DNA of 64,000 nt, from the NCBI GenBank assembly GCA_937625935.1, contig OW569393.1:248001-312000 (forward strand), in the 5' to 3' direction. The notes under the pieces are model-generated. The model worked only from the letters and a program-made list of their open reading frames with translations. It ran no database searches and was not told where the DNA came from. The position numbers and the translations under genes were made by a program. The DNA is from Tetramitus jugosus. Taxonomy: Eukaryota > Heterolobosea > Eutetramitea > Acrasida > Vahlkampfiidae. Below are positions 10,322 through 18,314 of the stretch, piece by piece; within the stretch, counting starts at the first letter, position 1; every line of letters starts with the position of its first letter.

Positions 10322-11489
10322 CTCGTCACAGTTGTCTGAACAATCATCAGTTTCCAAGACACCTATTGTTTCTCGTAAGAATCGCAAGCATAGGAGACGT
10401 ATCAATTCAATCAAATCTGATGCACAAACAGTAGTCAGTAGTGAAGTGTCATGATCTGCTGCAGTATCTGGTTCAAGTCGAAGACGTCCACGCAAGCGAC
10501 AGCGAGAAGTTCAAGGAACACTTGGTGGTGGAGCGGATTTTCGAAATGTGGGACTGGGATCCCTGGTTTTGTCTGCGACTCAAAGTTCTGGGAGCTCTGA
10601 TAGGTCCCATTCGGTCCCAGTTTTTGTTGTTGACAATGTCAGTAAAGTATCGAAGATGTAAGAAATATTAGAACATATTTATTTTAATTCTGCCATGGCT
10701 CTTCTTTTGGAATCATTTTCAATCATGCGCATTTGGCGTGATAAGCTCATCTTCACTGGTAGTTGAGGAAGAGAAGTCTTCTGTCTCTTTGGTCTCCGCT
10801 GTACACCATCAGATTCGTAACCATCAGATTCAGATTCATCCTCAACAATTCTCTTCCTCTTCTTGGAGCCTTTCACTGAAGTAGAAGTTGAAGTGGCTGG
10901 TGGACATTGACTGCTGTCACTAGATGATGATAGTCTATTTCCATTCTTAATTCATTATTCTTATCTTCACAAAGCTCATTATTGCTCTCAGATTGAACCT
11001 AGATCCATAATTGCTGATCAAAAGAATTTGACAAGGAGATTTCTTATGAAAAGCCGTTCATATAGAGCCATCCTTTTGTATATTGCCAGGTTATTTCAGT
11101 TGAATATTCATTATCCTTATACTTCATTTCATCGAACAATGTACTCAAAAACTTTTGCATTACATAGAACTGCATGTCAGGTAACTTTGATCTAGAAGAG
11201 CGATAGTTATTGGCCTTAATTAATTAATTATCTATCTGTGTTTGATGAAAGAGTCAACAACAAAATTCGAGTGTTCTCATCTCCCGGTTGAGACTCTCAT
11301 TTTTCTAACGCTTGTTGTCGGGTAATTGTCATAAAATCACGATTGTCCGAAAAAATGCAATCATTTTCAAGATCTGGTTTGAGTTTAATGTCATCTGAGC
11401 TTCAATCATTGAGGGTTCATATGTCACAGTTAACTACGTCTTACTAACCAACCCTTGATAAATATCCTCTTATCATAAAATTGATTGCG
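10322..11489. other. Degenerate region with one basic tail fragment
   Basis: It contains a minus-strand frame 10876-10679 (GSKKRKRIVEDESESDGYES start, Lys/Arg and Asp/Glu rich) that resembles the charged C-terminal tails of the nearby transposases and of the Ginger-like integrase. The remainder (10877-11489) is AT-rich with no gene seen. Confidence 0.4.
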
Positions 11490-11800
11490 TTGTTCATACT
11501 AACATGACCATGAAGGAATTCGCGGAAGCAATCAGATGGCTAAGGAACAGAAAATGTCCAGGTGCTGACGGTTTTCATAACGAGATGGTCAAACTACCCC
11601 GCACCAAGAAAAGAGACTTCAGATGGGACTTGTCGGAGACTCTCTGCAATTTTCAACAATATCACTGCTACAGGCAAGTTCCCCAGAGCCTGTATTGAGA
11701 ACCCATCTGCTCTGATCAAGCAGTATAAAATGGGAAAGGGTTGTCGCCTTCGGGCTAATGCTCCGCTCGCTGCTTGGGGAACTTGTACTTCATGGTGAAT
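11490..11800 (+). pseudogene. LINE-type reverse transcriptase fragment
   Basis: Frame 1 (from 11504) reads TMKEFAEAIRWLRNRKCPGADG, matching the RT palm/finger consensus 'E...ai..lk..KapGpDg'. After a frameshift near 11590 the second frame continues with LSAIFNNITATGKFPRACIENP, matching 'lfn.i...G..P..w....'. The YADD active-site motif, endonuclease and tail are absent. It is a short 5'-and-3'-truncated relic of a non-LTR retrotransposon. Confidence 0.6.
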
Positions 11801-11942
11801 ATGATGCGGAACCAAGCAGAGCCTGGGTTCTATCATTTTTTGACCTTTGAAAGAGGTGAGGTACTCGAAGGACTTACCGGCTCAGTTCTTGAAGGTCTGG
11901 GGCGTCTTTTTCGGTTCTTTCGTGATATCAATGGTGTGACAT

Positions 11943-12922
11943 TCATATCAACACTTGCATGACGTGTGGTACTATTGCACCGATATCTTGATCTCTAGTA
12001 ACAACGAGCTGATCATCTTCGATATCACTTTTTTTGCTAATCTTTGTGACAGACTCAATGAATCTCTGAAGTCCCGATATATTCTCCTTGCAACGATTTA
12101 TGCCCAATTCAACAGTGTCTGGCGCCCTCCTGAAGGAGAGGTCGACGTTTGATAGAGCGCTTTTGAACTCCAGAAAGGCTCTTTCATCAATATCAAACAG
12201 TGTTGCACTGTTTACAACAACATTCTTGTTGTGTACCAGCTGCATAATGTTATGGAGTGATTCCACATTGTTTGCTGTATGCGGTATATCGCTCCAATGT
12301 TCCACTAAGCTGTACGCCTTGGTGAGTAAACGTAAGTTACAATCTCTTGTCCACCGGTCGACCCATGACCTTGCTCCTGGATATGTAATGTCTATAGCCT
12401 TGAAGATAGTAACGATTGACTCACAATCCTTGTCAAATGGAATGGTCTTACAGAAATTCACAAATCCCTCCTCCTTATCAGCAGAACAAATCAATTTTGC
12501 CAATTGCAAGACCGTACCCAATGTACGTGACAACCTTTGATCAACGATTCCGACAAGTTGTTGTCATCGAAAATCACAGCCAAAGCCAACTTGAGACCCT
12601 AGTACTGTGCTGTGGAGAAGTCAACCAAAATTCCAGCAACTTCATCAAACAATACATTTACATCGATCCCATCTTCCATCAAGGTGTTCAAAAATTGAAC
12701 AAATGCCATCCTATAACTATCCGCAGTTAAACTGTTCATCTGTACTCTGCACAGCATTACAGTTTTGTTCATTATCGGAACAAATCCACATATACCAAAA
12801 TGATGCCGAGCATTATCATGCTTCACATCAATAACAAGACAATCTACAAGGGGGACCAGAGAACTCTGAAAGAACGATTTTGTTTGGATCCAAGTATTTA
12901 AGTCCGTTACCAAGAAGTTTCT
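11943..12922 (-). pseudogene. Mutator-like transposase relic, copy 2, C-terminal half
   Basis: Reading leftward from the Ginger-like element: FLVTDLNTWIQTKSFFQS, CLVIDVKHDNARHHFG, VIFDD..., then GCHVHWVRS (the MULE C-x-x-H signature), then after a frameshift SWVDRWTRDCNLRLLTKAY and TANNVESLH with the candidate catalytic Glu. It aligns motif by motif with copy 1 at 8884-10321. Its N-terminal half is at 15106-15441, on the far side of the inserted element. Frame breaks at about 12540-12600 show that the copy is dead. Confidence 0.7.
12918..12922. repeat. Target-site duplication TTTCT (left)
   Basis: TTTCT abuts the left terminal repeat and is repeated at 15106-15110 directly after the right one. 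Confidence 0.7.
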
Positions 12923-12947
12923 TGTCACGCCTTGAAATTTCAAGGCA
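12923..12947 (+). repeat. Ginger-like left terminal inverted repeat
   Basis: It starts TGTCACGCC and contains the palindromic half-sites GCCTTGAAA/TTTCAAGGC. A partial third copy (TTTCAAGGCAAGC) follows at 12966-12978. Confidence 0.75.
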
Positions 12948-13053
12948 AAGTAATGCCGCCAAAATTTTCAAGGCAAGCAAATCATCTTCAACGGTCAAAA
13001 AGTAAAACCGTTACAGAACATTTAAATCCACAACAAACAAAAGGATCAAACCC

Positions 13054-14931
13054 ATGTCTAACACTATATCAACCAAGAAACAAGTAGTTGTAAGATACTT
13101 GGCAGACAAATCTGTCAACAAGTATTATCAGGCACTTGATAATTCTAATTTTACTGATTTGAGTAGGGACGAGCAAATACGCATCGAGAAAAGCATTCCT
13201 AGCAGCAATCACAAGAAGAAGGTGCGATTTGATGATGGTAAGCTTTACTACTCTGTGGCAATTCCCAAGATTATTCCCAAATTCAAGGCGGGAGTACCAG
13301 AGCATCAAAAGAATTCAGCAAGAGAAACTGCTACTTATGATGACTCTATTATCGAGTTACACAAGGAGGTTACTCACGAATGGCACTGGATTCCAAGAAT
13401 GAGTGAGAGGAATGATGTCTTGCGCGAGTTCCATGGATCTCATCATGTTGGAACCAAAAAAATGCAATCAGTGATGCACAGAGGCTTAACTGGATGGGCT
13501 AGAATGCAATCTGACGTAGAAAGGTTTTGTCGTACTTGTCCTCAGTGTCAGACGGTGAAATCTGATAAGAGTGTTGTTCTTTTGCAACCAGTTATTGCTG
13601 ATTACCCACTGCATCACTTATATATTGATATTACTTTCATGCAGAGAGAGAACGGCAAGATTGGTATGGTTTGTCTGATTGACCATCACACAAAACTATT
13701 GAAGAGCAGGTGTATCAGCAGCAAAAGAGCCGAAGTGGTTGTTGGCTTTTTAACAGAGGTGTTCGACTCATTTGGTATGTCTGAGCTCAAGGGGGATGAA
13801 AAACCAAAGTTCCAGATTTATTTGCGCTCAGACAATGGGAAAGAATTCGTTGCCAAATTGGTTGAGGATGTCTGCCAAAAGTACGGAGTCCTAAAAAAAG
13901 AAGGCCCAGCCTACAGTCCATGGGTGCAAGGTGTGGTTGAGAGAGTACAGAAAACCGTGAAAGATCGGATGAAAAATGCCGTTATTAACAATGACTCTGA
14001 CTGGGTGAAGGAGCATGACAACGCCATTGAATTATACAACAATACTGTTCATTCCACCACTGGTATGACTCCAAATGAAGCTTGGGCTCGTACATTCGTC
14101 CTGAATGAGATTACATTGAGTGAAGAGGCTGCCGCCATGAGATTGTACACAATCGGGGTAATCAAAAGTAAAACACTTGCCAGAGGTGAAGCAGATGCAG
14201 CCAGACGTGCCGGGAGAAAGAGGGTAAAGTTTCTTTCTAAAGATACCGTTGTTCTTGTGAGGGTGCCAATGAAGTACAGAGCCAACAAGCGTCTTGTGTG
14301 GGGCAAAAAGGCTAAACTAGTTGAGCAGAGAACGGCTGGTAACAAGAGAGTCTCATCATGGAAAGTAGAATGGCTTGAAACAGGTGGAATCAAGTCATGC
14401 GAGAGAACTGGTGACGTGACGCCGTACTGGCTTCAAGCTCAACACCTGAAAGTTTTCCAGTTCGGTTTTGACAAATATCTGGACAGTAGAAATACTGAAC
14501 CTGTCACTACTGACAATCTACAGTTGCAAGCAGCGAGAATGTCTTGGCAGCCAAAGTACACTGAAGCTGACAAGGAGGGTGAGAATGATGACCCAATTGC
14601 AGACCAACATAAAGAGGTTGAACAGACTCCATCTTCCCCAACTATAGGCCCAAGTCCACCTGCTACTCCAGAACAATTTTCGCACAATATACAAGATGAT
14701 GACCCAAGTGAACCTTTTTCTGCTCTAGAACCAGCACCGACCACAGATGACCCAAGGCCAGAACAGACGCCAGAACCGTCTCCAACTGTCGATCCACCAG
14801 ACACCACTCAAGCTATCCAGGAACCACTGACGACAGTCATCATCAGTAGAAAAAACAGACTGTCAAGGAGACGAAGGAGGGCAGAGTCTGATGCAGAAGA
14901 ACCTCGCAACAAAAAGAAGCGTGACAATTGA
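13054..14931 (+). CDS. Ginger-type transposase (gypsy-like integrase), 625 aa
   Basis: The protein has an H2C2 zinc-binding module (HGSHHVG at 127-133, CRTCPQC at 159-165) followed by an rve integrase core. The DDE triad is visible as YIDITF (D192), LRSDNGKEF (D260) and GVVERVQK (E296); exactly 35 residues separate the last two, the classical D,D(35)E. NNTVHSTTGMTPNEAW follows as in gypsy/Ginger integrases, then a basic DNA-binding region and a long Pro/Asp/Glu-rich tail ending in a nuclear-localisation-like RKNRLSRRRRRAESD. The ORF is uninterrupted, so the element may be recently active. It cuts and joins DNA at the element's terminal repeats (family knowledge). It sits alone inside the 2183-bp element. 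Confidence 0.88.
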   Translation: MSNTISTKKQVVVRYLADKSVNKYYQALDNSNFTDLSRDEQIRIEKSIPSSNHKKKVRFDDGKLYYSVAIPKIIPKFKAGVPEHQKNSARETATYDDSIIELHKEVTHEWHWIPRMSERNDVLREFHGSHHVGTKKMQSVMHRGLTGWARMQSDVERFCRTCPQCQTVKSDKSVVLLQPVIADYPLHHLYIDITFMQRENGKIGMVCLIDHHTKLLKSRCISSKRAEVVVGFLTEVFDSFGMSELKGDEKPKFQIYLRSDNGKEFVAKLVEDVCQKYGVLKKEGPAYSPWVQGVVERVQKTVKDRMKNAVINNDSDWVKEHDNAIELYNNTVHSTTGMTPNEAWARTFVLNEITLSEEAAAMRLYTIGVIKSKTLARGEADAARRAGRKRVKFLSKDTVVLVRVPMKYRANKRLVWGKKAKLVEQRTAGNKRVSSWKVEWLETGGIKSCERTGDVTPYWLQAQHLKVFQFGFDKYLDSRNTEPVTTDNLQLQAARMSWQPKYTEADKEGENDDPIADQHKEVEQTPSSPTIGPSPPATPEQFSHNIQDDDPSEPFSALEPAPTTDDPRPEQTPEPSPTVDPPDTTQAIQEPLTTVIISRKNRLSRRRRRAESDAEEPRNKKKRDN

Positions 14932-15081
14932 ATTCCATTTTTCCGGTTTACATCTGTTTTTTTTTGAGTTTTAGAAGTGTTTATTGAGTTGACCTCATAT
15001 TCTTGTTGAATGTTCACAGAATTTACAATAATCAAATTCCAAGGCATTTTGTAATCCTTCAATGTTTCGATGAAATTTCGC

Positions 15082-15105
15082 TGCCTTGAATTTCAAGGCG
15101 TGACA
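15082..15105 (-). repeat. Ginger-like right terminal inverted repeat
   Basis: The complement of 12923-12947 with one base deleted in the central A/T run. Confidence 0.75.
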
Positions 15106-15110
15106 TTTCT
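15106..15110. repeat. Target-site duplication TTTCT (right)
   Basis: Second copy of the 5-bp direct repeat flanking the element. Confidence 0.7.
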
Positions 15111-15441
15111 TAAGTATGGGAAGAGCCAATTCGAAAAAGAAAAATGTTGCTACATTCCTTACAATACTACAACCCTCAGTTGGACACTCTTTGGTCCCAA
15201 TGGATCTTTCCTGTCTCTTTGTCCAAACTTTTCCCAACCAAACAAATTTGGAATCAGTATACTTGCCTAAGCTAAACTGAATTGCATCATACAATGGTCT
15301 TGATAGTTGAATCTCTTCTGGCAATCTGACTCTCTTGTAGACCTTAAAACTGATATAGATGTTGCTTTCGACAATTACATGACTGTTGATGTTGTTGAGT
15401 AGAGGTCTAATGTTGTTGACCTTTCCCCTCGTTCGTTTCAT
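15106..15441 (-). pseudogene. Mutator-like transposase relic, copy 2, N-terminal half
   Basis: Starts at ATG 15441 (MKRTRGKVNN) and carries LYDAIQFSLGKYTDSKFVW, KVWTKRQERS and CPTEGC, aligning with LWDAVQFCYKNYSTDNKF, QVWTKR and CTQEGC of copy 1. It runs to ELALPILKK, where the Ginger-like element interrupts it, and the core resumes at 12922 (FLVTD). Compared with copy 1, the second half of the zinc finger is deleted. The rejoined frame is off by one base, so the gene was probably already broken. Confidence 0.7.
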
Positions 15442-15829
15442 GTCTTTTTGTTTTTCTTTTTTTTGGGTTGACTGAAGCTTTTGGTTGACTGCCTTCGCAA
15501 AAAATTTCTGTCCAAGGAACGACAGGAAAATTCTATGTTCAAGTTTTTACAACAACCAGTTTGTTCTTTTATGTCAAACACCACGCACCCATTTGCACCT
15601 TGTGAGACAATGTATTAATTCAACGAGCGTTCAATACAAGTTCCCAGACGTATGTCGTTTTTCCACATTGTTTTCGTCAAACCAGGATTCTGACTAGAGA
15701 AACATGTGTTCATTGCACCACCAGCTTCCATAACTCTGGAGACCTTCATCAATCAACGTCAGAGCCTGGAGCACCTTCTTGATATCGTCAGTACTATCAG
15801 CATCTTCAAATTTCTAAATAAATCGTATA
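15442..15829. other. Intergenic, nothing recognised
   Basis: Upstream of copy 2 of the Mutator-like element and downstream of copy 3. Short frames only, no motif. Confidence 0.4.
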
Positions 15830-17153
15830 GTGGTGATGCTATCCATTTATGATGGAAATGTCTGATTCATCGGCGTCCACACCATCTAAGTATGCTTTCA
15901 TTCGTTCAAACCCAAGATCTTGGTTGAATGTCTCAAACAAAGTGTTAAAAGCTTTGACATAATCTTCAGATCCATCCCCGCCCTGTAAGTCTGGGAGATC
16001 TGTAATGCATGATTATATTTTTCGAGATATGTAGAGGCACCTAGAATGTGGTACTTAGGCCCTTCTTAGATTTGGCCTTCAAATCTAGTACCAGTTTATC
16101 CGATGTCAAAGCAAGTTTGCTTTGCATTGTGTGTGTAGAAACATATGATCTGGAGTAGCATGCAATTGTCTCACGAATGGTGCAACTACATCATGGATAG
16201 ATTCTGAATTCAGGTGACAAAGAGTTGAAATCTTGCTTGTTGAGATGTTTAATATATCTGTCTTCTATGTCATATGCTAAGAATAGTGCATTATCTCCAG
16301 TGATAGATCAAATGATTGCTCTCGCGTTACCTTCTTCTTCAGACTAGCTAGCGTATTGATATTGATGAATAGAGGGTTAGTGGTGAATGGAAGGATTCCA
16401 GATTTACCACCTTTGAGTACATCCTTTGGAGTCTGTTGAACATCTGAACGAAACTCATTGAGGATTGGTTCCTTGTCCTGTTCAGATGCTTTCCAGGGTT
16501 TTGGATCAGAGTGGTTGTGGGCAGTATGGGAGCGTCCAGATATTATATTCACCTCTGACCCCCTCCCTGCCTGTTTTGAATAAATTTGAATAACACATTT
16601 TCCTGTAAATTCGAACGTTACATTAATTCTCCTACTAGGATTGGGATCAAGAGACCCCCTTTGAATAAAATATTGAATAAATTTCTCAGACCCCCTCCCT
16701 AGGGGGTGCGTAAGAAAAAATATCTGGACGCTCCCTATGCACATAATAGAATACTTGATTCGTGTCACTGCATCGTCTATAGTATGTTCTTGCTGGACAA
16801 TCTATGACTTCCAAATTTGTGTTGTGATGAGGGCACTTGGTTGTCTTCTTTTTACGAACAGCGATAACGGTGGAAAGACTTGTAACTATGCTCTTGTTCG
16901 TATTGACACTGATCTGATCAACGTGCTTGCTTTTGATCACACCACCACATTTAAAACTTTCAATAATCCATTCTTTGCCCCAGATAATTCTACAATTTTT
17001 GTGCTGACTTTCTTTATCTTCATATCTATAACAAACACCACTCTGCGGAAACATGACAGCACTTTCCGCATTCTTAGGTGTCATTAATTGCAAGTACTTC
17101 AATGACAACATTTGGTTGATTTTGGTTCCTCTTCCTGTCCATAGTGTGTGCAA
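15830..17153 (-). pseudogene. Mutator-like transposase relic, copy 3 (MITE-interrupted)
   Basis: The minus-strand frame from 17153 has IIWGKEWIIESFKCGG, CPHHNTNLEVIDCPARTYY and RRCSDTNQVFYYVH, then a MITE (16735-16528), then TAHNHSDPKPWKASEQDKE. Removing the MITE and one TAT copy joins FYYVH to TAHNHSD in frame and completes the C-C-H-x-H zinc finger. Further left, in other frames, come LESIHDVVAPFVRQLHATPD and SDKLVLDLKAKSKKG, the second matching the VVDLKHGNNEEG core motif of copy 1. Frameshifts and stops make it inactive. Confidence 0.65.
16528..16735. mobile_element. 208-bp MITE with TAT target duplication
   Basis: Ends are inverted repeats starting GGGAGCGTCCAGATATT (16528 inward, and the complement from 16735). 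TAT flanks it at 16525-16527 and 16736-16738. The interior has C-rich blocks (GACCCCCTCCCT) facing each other. It has no coding capacity. The superfamily is not assigned; a 3-bp duplication and GGG ends narrow it. Confidence 0.75.
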
Positions 17154-17499
17154 TGTTTGGATTGTTTTGTTGTTTTGTTTCAGACACCGTGGTTGACTCT
17201 CTGTTTCAACAAATAATTCAATCTACTGGTTGATGGTTACTATGTCTTGGTGAAAAGCATGTCCATGTCAAATGTCTCGACAAAAACATATGTCTTTATA
17301 TGTCTATGTTTTCCGCTTATGTCTCAAACTCCCAAAATGTCCATGTGGTTGTATGTTACTCTTCACCAAGACACAAGCTACAGTCCAAATTTTATTTTGG
17401 TATTGTCGCCCATGGATGTTGTTCCATCGAAGAAGAGAGTCCTTGTGCAGTTTTCCATAATTTGATCGTGTTTTCTATTTAGCTCCTAGCTCGTTCGTT

Positions 17500-17700
17500 C
17501 TGGATAAAATTCTTAATGCGTTTGTTGATGTCAATTCCGTCGCATTAGAGTGTTCAAAAACTGAATGAACGCGTATAAATTGTTATCATGCTTTATATCG
17601 ATTACCAAGCAATCCACCAGTGATATTAAGTAGCTATGGAAGAAATACTGAGTTTGGACCCATGTGTTGGTATAATCTGTAACCACAAATATCTGAAGGA
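17500..17700 (-). pseudogene. Mutator-like transposase relic, copy 4 (core scrap)
   Basis: On the minus strand, VVTDYTNTWVQTQYFFHS, LVDCLVIDIKHDN and FIQFLNTLM are readable. They match FLVTDLNTWIQTKSFFQS, CLVIDVKHDN and FVQFLNTLM of copy 2, with the sequence between the last two deleted. It lies upstream (in transcription sense) of copy 3's zinc finger, so it belongs to a separate insertion. Confidence 0.6.
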
Positions 17701-17828
17701 ATGAAAATAACTAGTAGGAAACAGTCATGCTCTTGATTTGTTGTTTATCATCATCATAATTCTTTTTGCCCAAGTTTTCCTTCAGCCATCCGCTGGGGAA
17801 TAACCAGAGGTCCACCATATACTATTTA

Positions 17829-17888
17829 AATTTATTCAAAACAGGCAGGGAGGGGGTCAGAGGTGAATATAATATCTGGACGCTCCCC
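17829..17888 (-). repeat. Solo copy of the MITE terminal repeat
   Basis: About 60 bp is the near-perfect reverse complement of 16528-16587 (GGGAGCGTCCAGATATTATA onward), including the part beyond the C-rich block. It is followed by TAT at 17889-17891, the same target triplet as the MITE. It may be the right end of a longer related element, or a deleted second copy. Confidence 0.65.
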
Positions 17889-18314
17889 TATTAGGAACTA
17901 AGAAGAAGACAGGAAGCAAGCGGAAGCAGTTAGATCCGACTGATGAGTCAGAAGAAGAAAAACCACAGAGGAGACTCTCTAGATCAGGTAGACAGCAGAA
18001 GAAGGAAGATGAACAACAAGAACTGTTCGTATTAAATCTGATGATGATTTAGATGATGGTATTAGATCCGATAAAGCTTTTCAGGATAAGATACGTAAGA
18101 CAAAGCAGATAAGATCACTAGATTTTATCAATTCCAGCAGGTGCAGGTAACTACGTTATATGGTATCAGATATTCTGATGATGATGATATATCTATCTCG
18201 AAACCAGGATCAGAAGAAGAAAACTACACACAGCGAGCAGTTCAGAAGGACACTTATCAGAAAAGCATCTGAGTGATGATGAATCAATACAGGAAACATC
18301 TATAAATTACGAGT
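17889..18314. other. Charged transposase-tail-like scrap and spacer
   Basis: The plus-strand frame 17893-18010 reads KKKTGSKRKQLDPTDESEEE and more, like the acidic/basic tails of the nearby transposases. Nothing else is recognisable up to the end of the coiled-coil gene. Confidence 0.35.

Larger units (their letters stand above)
12923..15105. mobile_element. Complete Ginger-like (integrase-type) DNA transposon, 2183 bp
   Basis: Both ends carry inverted copies of a terminal repeat: 12923-12947 reads TGTCACGCCTTGAAATTTC..., and the complement of 15082-15105 reads TGTCACGCCTTGAAATTC..., one base shorter. The repeat is itself near-palindromic. The 5-bp direct repeat TTTCT flanks it at 12918-12922 and 15106-15110. 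TGT...ACA ends, a short target duplication and a single gypsy-type integrase gene inside are the hallmarks of Ginger elements, which usually give 4-bp duplications. No LTR, gag, protease or RT is present. Confidence 0.78.

Noticed and set aside
13054..14931. LTR retrotransposon (gypsy) reading of the integrase
   Set aside because: No RT, RNase H, protease or long terminal repeats; short inverted repeats and a target duplication mark a DNA transposon.
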